From Bacteroidaceae bacterium (GTDB lineage: Bacteria; Bacteroidota; Bacteroidia; Bacteroidales; Bacteroidaceae), in contig JAFTRV010000061.1 of NCBI GenBank assembly GCA_017462065.1, positions 1-64,000 on the forward strand: DNA of 64,000 nt, in the 5' to 3' direction. Under the pieces are notes generated by a model. The model was not told where the DNA came from, searched no databases, and saw only the letters and a list, made by a program, of their open reading frames with translations. Every line of letters begins with the position of its first letter. Position 1 is the stretch's first letter. The position numbers and the translations under genes are program-made. Of this stretch, positions 35,380-43,259 are shown piece by piece.

Positions 35380-35476
35380 AAAAAAAGCGTGAGAGTCCAT
35401 ACCTGTTACTCGTCCCGCTTTTCGAGGCTCTGGAATGCCCTTCACTATAGAACGAGCAACGCAGAAGCCTCACGCT
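35380..35476 (-). ncRNA. Structured leader RNA with terminator-like end upstream of the truncated helicase
   Basis: On the minus strand, closing helix AGCGTGAG (35476-35469) with CTCACGCT (35393-35386), then seven T (35386-35380). Inside is an 11-bp helix, GTTGCTCGTTC with GGACGAGTAAC including G-U pairs, then a small GGC...GCC hairpin. Compensating helix plus U tract makes a folded RNA with intrinsic-terminator end, 88 bases before the helicase ATG. A second hairpin (TGATGT-ATGG-ACATCA with GTTG/CAAC, 35507-35535) lies just upstream on the same transcript. It could be an attenuator or a free small RNA; I do not recognise a named family. Confidence 0.6.
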
Positions 35477-35821
35477 GTATGTATATAACAAACCTATACA
35501 CCAATAGTTGTCAATGATGTATGGACATCAACAACCATAGTGTAAACGGTATGCATAGACACACCACAAGGCATCTACCGCTGCTGCATTCTTGACAGTG
35601 AATGAAATTTTCCAGATTTCGAAAAGCCAAGAAAGAGCGTTAGTAAACGCTTTCCAATAAAATTTGCACCCTCCCACATAACCCATATCGGGCTTCTGCA
35701 AGCGATATGCAAATGCAAAAATATGAAAAAAACGTGTTAGTGCAATAGTTAAGGGGGAATTTTGTTAAGTATCAAAAGTGGTATTAGGCAGATTTACCTT
35801 TTTGAGCCGATACATGATGCC
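35477..35821. other. Intergenic region upstream of the helicase leader, no gene seen
   Basis: 345 bases between the structured RNA and the small gene at 35822. Apart from the hairpin at 35507-35535 and a short repeat ATATCG/CGATAT near 35694-35719, nothing coding or repeated was found. It should contain the promoter of the RNA and helicase on minus, but no clear TAnnTTTG was identified. Confidence 0.5.
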
Positions 35822-36028
35822 CTACAGCCTTGTAAAGAGCCTGTATAATGCCGACAGAGGAGTAAGCCACCGTTTGAGCCTGCGGCTCAATTCCATTGGC
35901 GACAGCGACTCGAGCAGAGCCGTTCCATGCGAGAGGAAGCTATTTTCAGCAGACTTGACAGTTCTTTTATTGCTTTTTATCGTCTCGCACAGCTCCTTGT
36001 ACGAGGATATGTTACTAAAGTCATTCAT
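35822..36028 (-). CDS. Small conserved partner of the holin-X/YtxH operon, unknown function
   Basis: 68 residues from ATG 36028, helical and basic (MNDFSNISSYKELCETIKSNKRTVKS...) with no membrane segment. It overlaps the end of the upstream gene by 8 bases (ATGAATGA), which fixes the start. It is the third gene of a three-gene operon with a YtxH-like and a holin-X-like membrane protein; this trio recurs in Bacteroidota. Function unknown. Confidence 0.6.
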   Translation of the reverse strand: MNDFSNISSYKELCETIKSNKRTVKSAENSFLSHGTALLESLSPMELSRRLKRWLTPLSALYRLFTRL

Positions 36029-36374
36029 CGTCGGTATCCTTTTCATAAAGTATGCGACAGAGCCTCTTCACGGCAACATCGACAAAGAGCCTCACTTTAA
36101 AGCAGTATACAATCGCCGCCGACACCAAGAGCAATGCCAATGCCGACAGGATGGCAGCCGGCAGCCCTGTCACCGGAGCGAGCAGAGCCACCATTGCCAC
36201 AAGCCCGAAGATGAATGCGCAGAAGAGGAGCATGAACATTACGAACCCGCAGGCAACCTCTCCGAAAAGCAAGGAGAGACGCTTGACCAATGTCAGCTTG
36301 TAACAGTCAATGCTCCTTGACGCATAGGCGCGCGCATCGTCGTGAAGAGCCTTGAAATTATCTCTTAACCCCAT
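36021..36374 (-). CDS. Holin-X/DUF1469-like small membrane protein
   Basis: 117 residues. Two hydrophobic segments in the middle (GEVACGFVMFMLLFCAFIFG and VTGLPAAILSALALLLVSAAI) after an amphipathic N-terminus (MGLRDNFKALHDDARAYASRSI). This is the pattern of the putative superfamily III holin-X proteins, which in Bacteroidota are cellular genes next to YtxH proteins and not phage lysis genes. It lies 4 bases after the YtxH gene and overlaps the next gene. Confidence 0.7.
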   Translation of the reverse strand: MGLRDNFKALHDDARAYASRSIDCYKLTLVKRLSLLFGEVACGFVMFMLLFCAFIFGLVAMVALLAPVTGLPAAILSALALLLVSAAIVYCFKVRLFVDVAVKRLCRILYEKDTDDE

Positions 36375-36378
36375 TCGG

Positions 36379-36588
36379 CTACTCCTCTACAGTTACCTGA
36401 ACGCTCTCCTTGCAGTCGCATCCGCCGCCATACTTGGCAACGGTCTCATCGACCTGTCTCTTCACATCGTCAAGCTTCCCTTTGATGTCATTACGCAGTT
36501 CCACTCCTTTTTTGGGAGCGAAAAGCAACGCCAGCACACTCCCCGCCAACATGCCTCCGGCAAAGGCGATAACATTACACACTTTCAT
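36379..36588 (-). CDS. YtxH domain-containing small membrane protein
   Basis: 69 residues from ATG 36588 (MKVCNVIAFAGG); the frame extends upstream but without a supported start. One N-terminal membrane helix (VIAFAGGMLAGSVLALLFAP) followed by KKGVELRNDIKGKLDDVK, the YtxH/GvpP-like signature, and a Cys-containing tail (GGGCDCKES). First gene of the trio ending at 35822. A TATTTTTG -7 element at 36711-36704 (minus) is a candidate promoter with a leader of about 115 bases. Role in envelope stress is assumed for the family but not established. Confidence 0.75.
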   Translation of the reverse strand: MKVCNVIAFAGGMLAGSVLALLFAPKKGVELRNDIKGKLDDVKRQVDETVAKYGGGCDCKESVQVTVEE

Positions 36589-36850
36589 AACGCACTTATT
36601 TAAGTTAATAAATTCCCGGACACCTTCCAACGGAATCAAGTCGGCAGGAGCCTTGCTGCAGGGATATCAAAACGCCATTCAAGCCCTATTTTCGCCTTGC
36701 ATGCAAAAATAAACTTTCCAGTTTTGGCGTTTAGATGTAAATGCACTACCTTTATTGTGCCTTTACGCAAAGGCAAGCAGCATTGCGGCCACGGCTCCAT
36801 TCGCTTGTTCATCCTTTGAAAGGCCCGGTTTAACACTAAACATTCCCATT

Positions 36851-37666
36851 ATGAAAAAGTGCGCTGAATTTATAGTTTATTCTCTGATTATAGCTTTTTT
36901 TTCGTGTTGCGGAACAAAGAGCAAGGAGGAACGCAGTTCTTCAATAACGACGACACCGTTCGAGCTGCACGAATCGTACAGGCTCATTGAGCAGGCCGAA
37001 GAGTCGCCGCAGCTCAGCATCGACATATCATTGACGTTGGTTGAGACCGGCGACAAAGAGGCCGACGAAAATATAAGCCGCGCACTGGCATGGACGCTCT
37101 TTGAGAGCCCTGTTACCGAGAAGAGCGAAAAGCCTCTTGCCGAAGCATGCGGCTACTACGTCGAAAGAATAAAAGAGGAATACCATGAACTGCTCCCCAG
37201 CTATATCGACACCAGAGAGAGCGGAGTTCCCGAAGTGTGGTTCAACAACTACTATCTGATAAGCAGCGAGGCATCGACAGGCTACAAGGGGTACATCAAC
37301 TACATTATACAGTGGGAAGAGTACACAGGCGGAGCGCATCCTATGAGCAACTGCACTGCGCTTAACTTCAACCCTGCAAACGGCGAAGAGATTGTACTGG
37401 AGGACATTCTCAAGGAAGGCTATGAAGAGCCGCTCATATCAATCCTTGAAAAGAGCCTCGCAAAGCAGCTCAACGTCGAGGATATCGACGCCGTAAAGGC
37501 CAAAGGCTACATGTACGGCGATGCCGACATGTTCGTGTCGAACAACTTCATACTTGAGAAGGAGCGGATAGTATTCATATACAACAAATACGACCTTGCC
37601 CCCTACTCGGCAGGCGAGATAATGATTAACGTAAATTACGACGAAATAAAAAAACTGATGAAATAA
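36851..37666 (+). CDS. DUF3298/RsiV-like lipoprotein
   Basis: 271 residues from ATG 36851 (MKKCAEFIVYSLIIAFFSCC); the longer frame upstream is not supported. N-terminal lipoprotein signal with Cys near residue 20. The C-terminal half holds the DUF3298 pattern: GYINYIIQWEEYTGGAHPM followed by NFNPANGEEIVLEDIL and the end LAPYSAGEIMINVNYDEI. The family (RsiV-like) binds a ligand outside the cell; specific role unknown. Its TAA stop shares a base with the start of rsmG, so they are co-transcribed. Confidence 0.85.
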   Translation: MKKCAEFIVYSLIIAFFSCCGTKSKEERSSSITTTPFELHESYRLIEQAEESPQLSIDISLTLVETGDKEADENISRALAWTLFESPVTEKSEKPLAEACGYYVERIKEEYHELLPSYIDTRESGVPEVWFNNYYLISSEASTGYKGYINYIIQWEEYTGGAHPMSNCTALNFNPANGEEIVLEDILKEGYEEPLISILEKSLAKQLNVEDIDAVKAKGYMYGDADMFVSNNFILEKERIVFIYNKYDLAPYSAGEIMINVNYDEIKKLMK

Positions 37667-38286
37667 TGGATGTCATAAGAAAATATTTCCCAAATCTTAG
37701 CGAGAAGCAGGCCGCACAGTTCGAGGCTCTTTACGACCTTTATTACGACTGGAACAGCAAGATAAACGTCATATCACGCAAGGATATCGAGAATCTGTAC
37801 CTGCACCATGTGCTGCACTCGCTCGCTATCGCAAAATATATAAAGTTCAAGCCCGGCACTACGATAATGGACATGGGATGCGGAGGCGGCTTCCCAGGAA
37901 TTCCGCTTGCCATAATGTTCCCCGAAGTCAAGTTCCACCTTGTGGACAGCATCGGCAAGAAGGTGCGTGTAGCCGCAGAGATTGCCGACAGCATCGGGCT
38001 TGAGAACGTAAGGACAAGCCATAGCCGTGCCGAGGAGATAAAGGACAAATACAGCTTCGTGGTCAGCCGTGCGGTGATGCAGCTGCCCGAGCTTGTCAAG
38101 ATATGCCGCAAGAACATATCAAAGGAGCAGAACAATGCGCTGCCTAACGGCATTATATGCCTTAAAGGCGGTGACATGACAGCCGAGACAAGCCCGTTCA
38201 GGAAGTGCTGCGAGGTCGTGGAGATAAAGACATGGTTCGACGAAGAGTTCTTCAAGGACAAGAAAGTCGTATATGTACAGATATAA
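37666..38286 (+). CDS. rsmG: 16S rRNA (guanine-527 N7)-methyltransferase
   Basis: 206 residues, the family size. SAM-binding motif MGCGGGFPGIPLA (about residues 69-81) and the following LVDSIGKKV acidic strand define RsmG; LRxxR-type RNA contacts are replaced by SRAVMQLPELVK. The start overlaps the upstream stop as TAATG. It methylates G527 of 16S rRNA, affecting streptomycin response. The MBL hydrolase follows after 12 bases, making a three-gene operon. Confidence 0.95.
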   Translation: MDVIRKYFPNLSEKQAAQFEALYDLYYDWNSKINVISRKDIENLYLHHVLHSLAIAKYIKFKPGTTIMDMGCGGGFPGIPLAIMFPEVKFHLVDSIGKKVRVAAEIADSIGLENVRTSHSRAEEIKDKYSFVVSRAVMQLPELVKICRKNISKEQNNALPNGIICLKGGDMTAETSPFRKCCEVVEIKTWFDEEFFKDKKVVYVQI

Positions 38287-38298
38287 TAACCGACAGCG

Positions 38299-38937
38299 AT
38301 GAACATAAAGATTTTTGTCGTGAACCCCATTGAGGTCAATTGCTATCTCTTGTGGGACGAGACTAACGAAGCCGTGCTTATCGACTGCGGAGCATGGGCT
38401 GCCGAAGAGAGTGAGCGTATAAGACGTTTCGTGCAGAGCGAGGGCCTGACCATAAAGCACTACCTGAACACGCACCTTCACTTCGACCACATTTTCGGCA
38501 ATGCCTATGTAGAGCAGACCTTTGGCTTGAGGGCCGAGGCGAGCGACAAGGACTGGAGCTGGGCCGAAACGATAGCCGAGCGTGTCGCACGGTTCGGCAT
38601 ACGATACAGCGAGAGCGTTCCGCCGCTCAGCCGCATTCTCGGCGACGGCGACGAGGTGAAGTTCGGCAACGAGACGATAAAAACGCTTGCAGTCCCGGGA
38701 CATTCTCCCGGCAGCCTCGCCTTCTACATCGAGAAAGAGAAAGCAGTGTTTACGGGCGATGCATTGTTCTGCCAGAGCATCGGCCGCACCGATTTCCCCG
38801 ACAGCAACCATCAGGAACTGATAAAATCAATTAAAGAGAAACTCTTCACCTTGCCCGACGACACCGTTGTCTACCCCGGGCATAGCGAAAAGAGTACCAT
38901 AGGCTTTGAAAAAGAGTACAACATGTATGTGAGGTAA
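38299..38937 (+). CDS. MBL-fold metallo-hydrolase, glyoxalase II-like
   Basis: 212 residues. Zinc motif THLHFDH (HxHxDH, about residues 55-61), further His in VPGHSPGSLAF and a last one in YPGHSEKST; the middle GDALFCQSIGRTDFP is typical of the glyoxalase II-like YcbL/GloB group. It hydrolyses thioesters or related small substrates; the exact substrate is not shown. Last gene of the operon that starts at 36851. It ends at the repeat element 38936-39033. Confidence 0.93.
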   Translation: MNIKIFVVNPIEVNCYLLWDETNEAVLIDCGAWAAEESERIRRFVQSEGLTIKHYLNTHLHFDHIFGNAYVEQTFGLRAEASDKDWSWAETIAERVARFGIRYSESVPPLSRILGDGDEVKFGNETIKTLAVPGHSPGSLAFYIEKEKAVFTGDALFCQSIGRTDFPDSNHQELIKSIKEKLFTLPDDTVVYPGHSEKSTIGFEKEYNMYVR

Positions 38938-39033
38938 CGTATAAAGCGAATGCCGCCAACATTCAGTTTTCCGTTTACCCTTAGTCACCCTTAATTACCC
39001 TTAGCTGCCCTTAGTTTGCAGCCGTTATACGTT
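38936..39033. repeat. Short inverted-repeat element with internal 10-bp tandem repeats
   Basis: Ends are a perfect 9-bp inverted repeat, AACGTATAA (38936-38944) and TTATACGTT (39025-39033). Inside, 38977-39016 holds four copies of a 10-bp unit of form ACCCTTAGTY. It fills the space between two convergent genes and even touches their ends. It could act as a bidirectional terminator or be a small miniature element. Confidence 0.6.
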
Positions 39034-39035
39034 TA

Positions 39036-40532
39036 TCACTTAACCAGTACCTTCCTGTCATTCTTAATGTATATACCCTCTTTCGGGGGTTCATTCAGCT
39101 TTATTCCTGAAATGTCATAGACCGGCTGACCGACAGCGGTCTCAGCATCGGCCACATCATTGACAGCCGTAGTTGCCAAATAATTCGCAATGTCCACGTC
39201 CAAGGCGGCAGGGAAAAGACGCTCTGGGTCATAGAACAACGCACAGCTCTCTATCATGCTCTTAACCGAAGCCAGCACCTTGCCTTCAAAGATTTTCCAG
39301 CCGTTGAGATACAATGTCACAGGCTTGCTCAGGTCAAATTCCTCTTCGTTGAGATATATTCTCACGACTCCCTTTTGGGCATCATAGTATTCTTTCTTGA
39401 AAAGCATCGGTATACTGCCCTGAGTGTATGTTGTCGTGTACTCGACACTCCTTACGTCGAGGTTTATTGTATTGCCAACTCTTTTATATTCGTAACAGGC
39501 TCTTGAGTTGCTGTTTTCCCTTGCGTCCTCAATAACCTGAAGGTTGTAAAAGGATGTACGGCAACGCCCGTACATGTCATAGTTCTCCCATATGAAGAAG
39601 TCGGGATGCGGGTCGCGCGTGTATTGTGCCAACCACGGCGTCGTAGGCGTGTAGTCTATGCCATGACCATAGCCCGGTATAACCTCTATGAAGTGGTTGA
39701 AGTAGCCGGGATACAAGCTCGCGAGACTGTCGGCGGCATTGAGAGCGGTACGTGTCAGAAGGTTGCGTCCGAAGCCGTCGTCAAGTTCGCCGGTACGCAG
39801 CGAGAATGCGATATTGGCGACATTCTCCATTGGAGCGTTCTTCAGAGGCTCACCGCCTGCCATAGGACCGGCTCCGGCAAGGTAGTCGGCATAGAACGAC
39901 GCCAATCTCTGGCTGCCATAGCCGCCCTCGGATATTCCGAAGAAATATATCTTGTTCGCATCGACATTATCATTCACAAATGCAAGACGCAACAGCTTTT
40001 CCCATGCCCATTGCTTGCTCTGTATCGCCCAACGGTAATATTCGCCATAGGCGTTCGGTATCTGCGGCACGAAATATATCGCCGGAGAATAGAAACGACG
40101 CAAGCAGAGCCCTATGCCTGTCTCCCACTCCTCGTTCTTATCACCTGAGCCATGCATATACACGAAAAGCGGATACTTGCCGCGGGTGAGCGAAGGATAT
40201 TCGTTGCACCCGAAATAATAAGGCATTGTCGCGTTCTGCTCAAGTTCCGAGGGGAGTTGCCATGAGCCTGTTTTCCTGTTTTCAAGCAGGTCAAGCTCTA
40301 TCAGTTTTTCCTCGTCGTACCCTTTGACGATGCTTTTCCAGATATCCCAAATATTTTCCCGCATGCTTGCGATATCAGTATCAATTACCGCATCCCCATC
40401 ATCGAAACTGTGAAAACCGTTCGACAAAGAGGCGTTGAAGTATCGGGCCACGGAATATTCATCTATGCTTTGTGCATTGACGAATGCGAACAGAAAAGGA
40501 ATCAAGACAAAAGCGACAGCAGTTTTTCTCAT
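39036..40532 (-). CDS. Secreted alpha/beta-hydrolase (esterase-like)
   Basis: 498 residues with signal peptide (MRKTAVAFVLIPFLFAFVNA). The alpha/beta-hydrolase core shows YMHGSGDKNEEWE (oxyanion region) and nucleophile elbow GISEGGYGS; the Asp and His partners should lie downstream (a HGIDYTPTTPW segment is a likely His site). Similar to secreted esterase/polyhydroxybutyrate-depolymerase-like proteins of Bacteroidota. The C-terminus has the sorting-type end YDISGIKLNEPPKEGIYIKN. It follows the LysR gene by 7 bases, so it may be co-transcribed with its regulator. Confidence 0.82.
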   Translation of the reverse strand: MRKTAVAFVLIPFLFAFVNAQSIDEYSVARYFNASLSNGFHSFDDGDAVIDTDIASMRENIWDIWKSIVKGYDEEKLIELDLLENRKTGSWQLPSELEQNATMPYYFGCNEYPSLTRGKYPLFVYMHGSGDKNEEWETGIGLCLRRFYSPAIYFVPQIPNAYGEYYRWAIQSKQWAWEKLLRLAFVNDNVDANKIYFFGISEGGYGSQRLASFYADYLAGAGPMAGGEPLKNAPMENVANIAFSLRTGELDDGFGRNLLTRTALNAADSLASLYPGYFNHFIEVIPGYGHGIDYTPTTPWLAQYTRDPHPDFFIWENYDMYGRCRTSFYNLQVIEDARENSNSRACYEYKRVGNTINLDVRSVEYTTTYTQGSIPMLFKKEYYDAQKGVVRIYLNEEEFDLSKPVTLYLNGWKIFEGKVLASVKSMIESCALFYDPERLFPAALDVDIANYLATTAVNDVADAETAVGQPVYDISGIKLNEPPKEGIYIKNDRKVLVK

Positions 40533-40539
40533 ATTATAT

Positions 40540-41442
40540 TTATATAAGGTTTATAAGCCTTCTTTTAACAGCTTCCGTATCGAGCAGAATTTTTATGAAC
40601 TCCTTAGCCGCAGTCTTCTGATAAGCGCCTTTAAGGCTAAGCAGCGAAGCCTCCATTACGTTGCCCGGGGCGTCGAGCGGTATAGCCTTGAACCGGTTCT
40701 TGCCAAAAACAGCCGAGGTTGAGAGTATTGTGGCATAGTTGCCTGTAGCAACCATCTGCAGCAGAATGTTCGTCTCGTTCAGCTCAAGCTTAGACTTAAG
40801 CTCAATGTTCATTCCGTCGAGCAGCCTGTCGAGCATCATACGTGCCTGAAGCCCTTTCGACGGCAATATGAGAGGCAAGTCCTTTAGTTCTTCGAGCTTA
40901 ATTCTTGTCTTAGGCATTATATGGTAATCCTTTTCAACCACCAGTGCGAGCATGTTCTCGAAGAGAGGCATGGAATCGACATCGGGTGCATCAAAGAGAG
41001 GCTTGTACGAAAGAATGAAATCGACCTTATGTTCCCTTAGCAGGCTCAGCAGTTCATCGACCGTCTTGTAGAATATCTCGAGCTTAATGCCCGGGAATTC
41101 TCTCATGAAACTTATAAGCCCCTCGGTAAGCACCGTGCTGAGACTATAGGTGACGCCCACCCTTAGCGTACCGACCTTGACATGCTGCAGGTCGTGCAGA
41201 CGCTGCACGCCGTCTTCGGCATCGAGTATTGTCTTGCGGGCGAAAGGAAGAAATTCCTCTCCCGCTTCAGTGAGGGATATATGACGGCTGCTGCGCAGGA
41301 AAAGTTCAAAGCCGAGTTCGAACTCAAGCTGCTTTATCTGCTGCGAAAGCGTGCTTTGCGTTATATAAAGATGCTTTGCCGCAACCGAGAAATTGAGATA
41401 TTCGGCACTTTTTACAAAATATTTCAGCTGACGAAGTTCCAT
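40540..41442 (-). CDS. LysR-family transcriptional regulator
   Basis: 300 residues from ATG 41440-41442 (MELRQLKYFVKSAEYLNF), which starts exactly at the conserved LysR N-terminus; the 14 residues of upstream frame are not included. The winged HTH is at residues 18-40 (AAKHLYITQSTLSQQIKQLE), the substrate-binding domain from about 90 on. OxyR/CynR-like regulators of this group usually control a neighbouring gene; here the candidates are the downstream esterase and the upstream transporter. A TATATTCG element at 41469-41462 (minus) may be its promoter. Confidence 0.95.
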   Translation of the reverse strand: MELRQLKYFVKSAEYLNFSVAAKHLYITQSTLSQQIKQLEFELGFELFLRSSRHISLTEAGEEFLPFARKTILDAEDGVQRLHDLQHVKVGTLRVGVTYSLSTVLTEGLISFMREFPGIKLEIFYKTVDELLSLLREHKVDFILSYKPLFDAPDVDSMPLFENMLALVVEKDYHIMPKTRIKLEELKDLPLILPSKGLQARMMLDRLLDGMNIELKSKLELNETNILLQMVATGNYATILSTSAVFGKNRFKAIPLDAPGNVMEASLLSLKGAYQKTAAKEFIKILLDTEAVKRRLINLI

Positions 41443-41472
41443 TGATAATAGTTTAGAGGTGCGAATATAATA

Positions 41473-41508
41473 AATCTGCTCCACATAATGAGTTATGCGG
41501 AGCAGATT
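41473..41508 (-). terminator. Stem-loop after the DASS transporter gene
   Basis: 16-bp stem with one mismatch: AATCTGCTCCACATAA (41473-41488) and 41493-41508, 4-base loop. On minus it is followed by TATTATATT, a moderate U tract. It closes the transporter transcript just before the LysR promoter. Confidence 0.75.
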
Positions 41509-41526
41509 ATTTTAATTATTTTATTT

Positions 41527-43020
41527 TTAGAAACCGATGAATATCAGCATTGCGTATCCGAGTACAAGCCCCATGATGCCGACAATGATACCCACCTTCA
41601 TCATATCCTTCTGCTCTATGAAGCCTGTAGAGTGAGCGATGGCGTTAGGAGGAGTGCTGATAGGCAAAATCATTGAAACTGATGATGCGATAGCTATACC
41701 TACCAACATGGCCTGAGGACCGCCATAGCCGTCGAGCGATGTGCCGAGACCGCTTGCAACAACACCCAACACAGGAACGAGCAACGATGTCGCAGCCGAG
41801 TGAGAGATGAAGTTAGAGAAGCCGAAGCAGATGAGACCTGCAAGCACCATTACAACAAGCGGAGAGAAGTTGTCGAACGGAACAGACTGAACGATAAGGC
41901 TGCTCAAGCTCTCAGAGCCCTCACCCTTGTAGTTAAGAGCTACGCCGAGAGCGAAACCGCCGGCTACCATCCAAAGCACGCTCCAGTTGATTTCCTCGAG
42001 GTCGCGACGGGTAAGAATGCCCGTAGCGCAGAATATTGCGATAGGAATCATTGCCACAACATTGGTGTCGATGCCCCACATGTCTGTACCGAACATCCAC
42101 ATGAAAATAGTCACGACGAAAGCGATGACAACAGACCATGTCTTGTAGTCCCAGCGAATGTCACCCTCAATCTCAATCTTGATATTCTTCTGCTTGAATG
42201 GGAAAAGCACTCTCAGAAGCAACCAAGAAAGAATAAGAAGAACGATAACGAACGGCGCCATCTTGATAGTCCAGTCCACAAAGCTGATACCTATGCCCTG
42301 TGACGAAAGATAGTCGAGAGCGATCATGTTAGGAGGAGTACCGATAGGAGTAATCATACCGCCGAGGTTAGCACCGACAGGAATTGCCAAAGCCAAAGCG
42401 ATGCGACCCTTGCCGTCAGCAGGCAACGAGCGGAGTACCGGAGTGAGGAACGCCAGCATCATCGCAGCTGTAGCCGTGTTGCTCACGAATGCCGAGAAGA
42501 TAGCTGTTACAAGAATAAAACCGAGCAGCACAATCTCGGAGCGTGTTCCAAAAGGCTTGAGCAGCACACGTGCCAGAGCGACGTCGAGCTTAACCTTTGT
42601 CAAACCGATAGCGAGCACGAAACCGCCGATGAAGAGCATGATTGTCGGGTTAGAGAAACATGCGAAGATGCTCTTGAAAGGCACCAAGCCTACATTGCCC
42701 TCAGGACGGAGGAATTCAAAAGCGCTGGTAGATACCGTAAACAGCATTATGGTAACCACTACCATTGATGTAACCCATGAAGGCATAGCCTCGGTAAGCC
42801 ACATAAGCGCCGCAAAAACAAAAAGAGCAATGATGCGCTGATGAATTACAGTAAGGCCCTCGATTCCGAAAGACTCTGTCGGCAACATTGCTACTACGAT
42901 AGAAATTACAGCAATAAAAATAAGTTTTATTGCATTAAGAGGCAGCTTCCTCTCTCTCTTGTGGGATTTGTTCTTCTGTATCTTCTCAAGAACGCTGTAT
43001 CCCGGGAAATTTTTAAACAT
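41527..43020 (-). CDS. DASS (SLC13) family anion/dicarboxylate transporter
   Basis: 497 residues, inner-membrane, about 11-12 helices. Two inverted-repeat halves carry the family SNT motifs: SNTATAAMMLAFL in the first and SHSAATSLLVPVLG in the second, with PIGTPPNMIALDYL and PISTPPNAIAHSTG, which bind sodium and dicarboxylate. It probably imports dicarboxylates (succinate, fumarate, malate) or sulfate with sodium. A candidate -7 element TAAATTTG lies at 43086-43079 (minus). Single gene, closed by the stem-loop at 41473. Confidence 0.95.
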   Translation of the reverse strand: MFKNFPGYSVLEKIQKNKSHKRERKLPLNAIKLIFIAVISIVVAMLPTESFGIEGLTVIHQRIIALFVFAALMWLTEAMPSWVTSMVVVTIMLFTVSTSAFEFLRPEGNVGLVPFKSIFACFSNPTIMLFIGGFVLAIGLTKVKLDVALARVLLKPFGTRSEIVLLGFILVTAIFSAFVSNTATAAMMLAFLTPVLRSLPADGKGRIALALAIPVGANLGGMITPIGTPPNMIALDYLSSQGIGISFVDWTIKMAPFVIVLLILSWLLLRVLFPFKQKNIKIEIEGDIRWDYKTWSVVIAFVVTIFMWMFGTDMWGIDTNVVAMIPIAIFCATGILTRRDLEEINWSVLWMVAGGFALGVALNYKGEGSESLSSLIVQSVPFDNFSPLVVMVLAGLICFGFSNFISHSAATSLLVPVLGVVASGLGTSLDGYGGPQAMLVGIAIASSVSMILPISTPPNAIAHSTGFIEQKDMMKVGIIVGIMGLVLGYAMLIFIGF

Positions 43021-43224
43021 AGATAGATTTTATTTAATGGATATTATTTTTCAAAATCAATATGCCCTAAATTTTGCACAAATTTACTATCTATAATTTT
43101 TTTTCACAGAGGTTGTTCATTTGTTTTTACGATAGCACGTATCGAAAATCCTAATACATATCAAAAATCAGCAGTTCTACATAATTTCATCGGGCAAGAT
43201 TGTTACGATATCAATTTAAATAAG

Positions 43225-43232
43225 TACTTTTG
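43225..43232 (+). promoter_or_regulatory. Promoter of the Wzi-like gene
   Basis: TACTTTTG (43225-43232) with TTG at 43200-43202, a spacing of 22 bp. It fixes the start: an in-frame TTG at 43230 lies inside the promoter, so the gene must start at ATG 43260. The element sits in a short palindrome (GTACTTTTGTAC). Confidence 0.75.
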
Positions 43233-43259
43233 TACTTAGGCCAATATCAATTCCGCCGA

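Noticed and set aside
36021..36374. Phage holin in a second prophage
   Set aside because: Holin-X-like proteins in an operon with YtxH are cellular genes; no phage genes are near.
43230..43259. Earlier start for the Wzi-like protein
   Set aside because: It overlaps the TACTTTTG promoter element, so it would not be transcribed.
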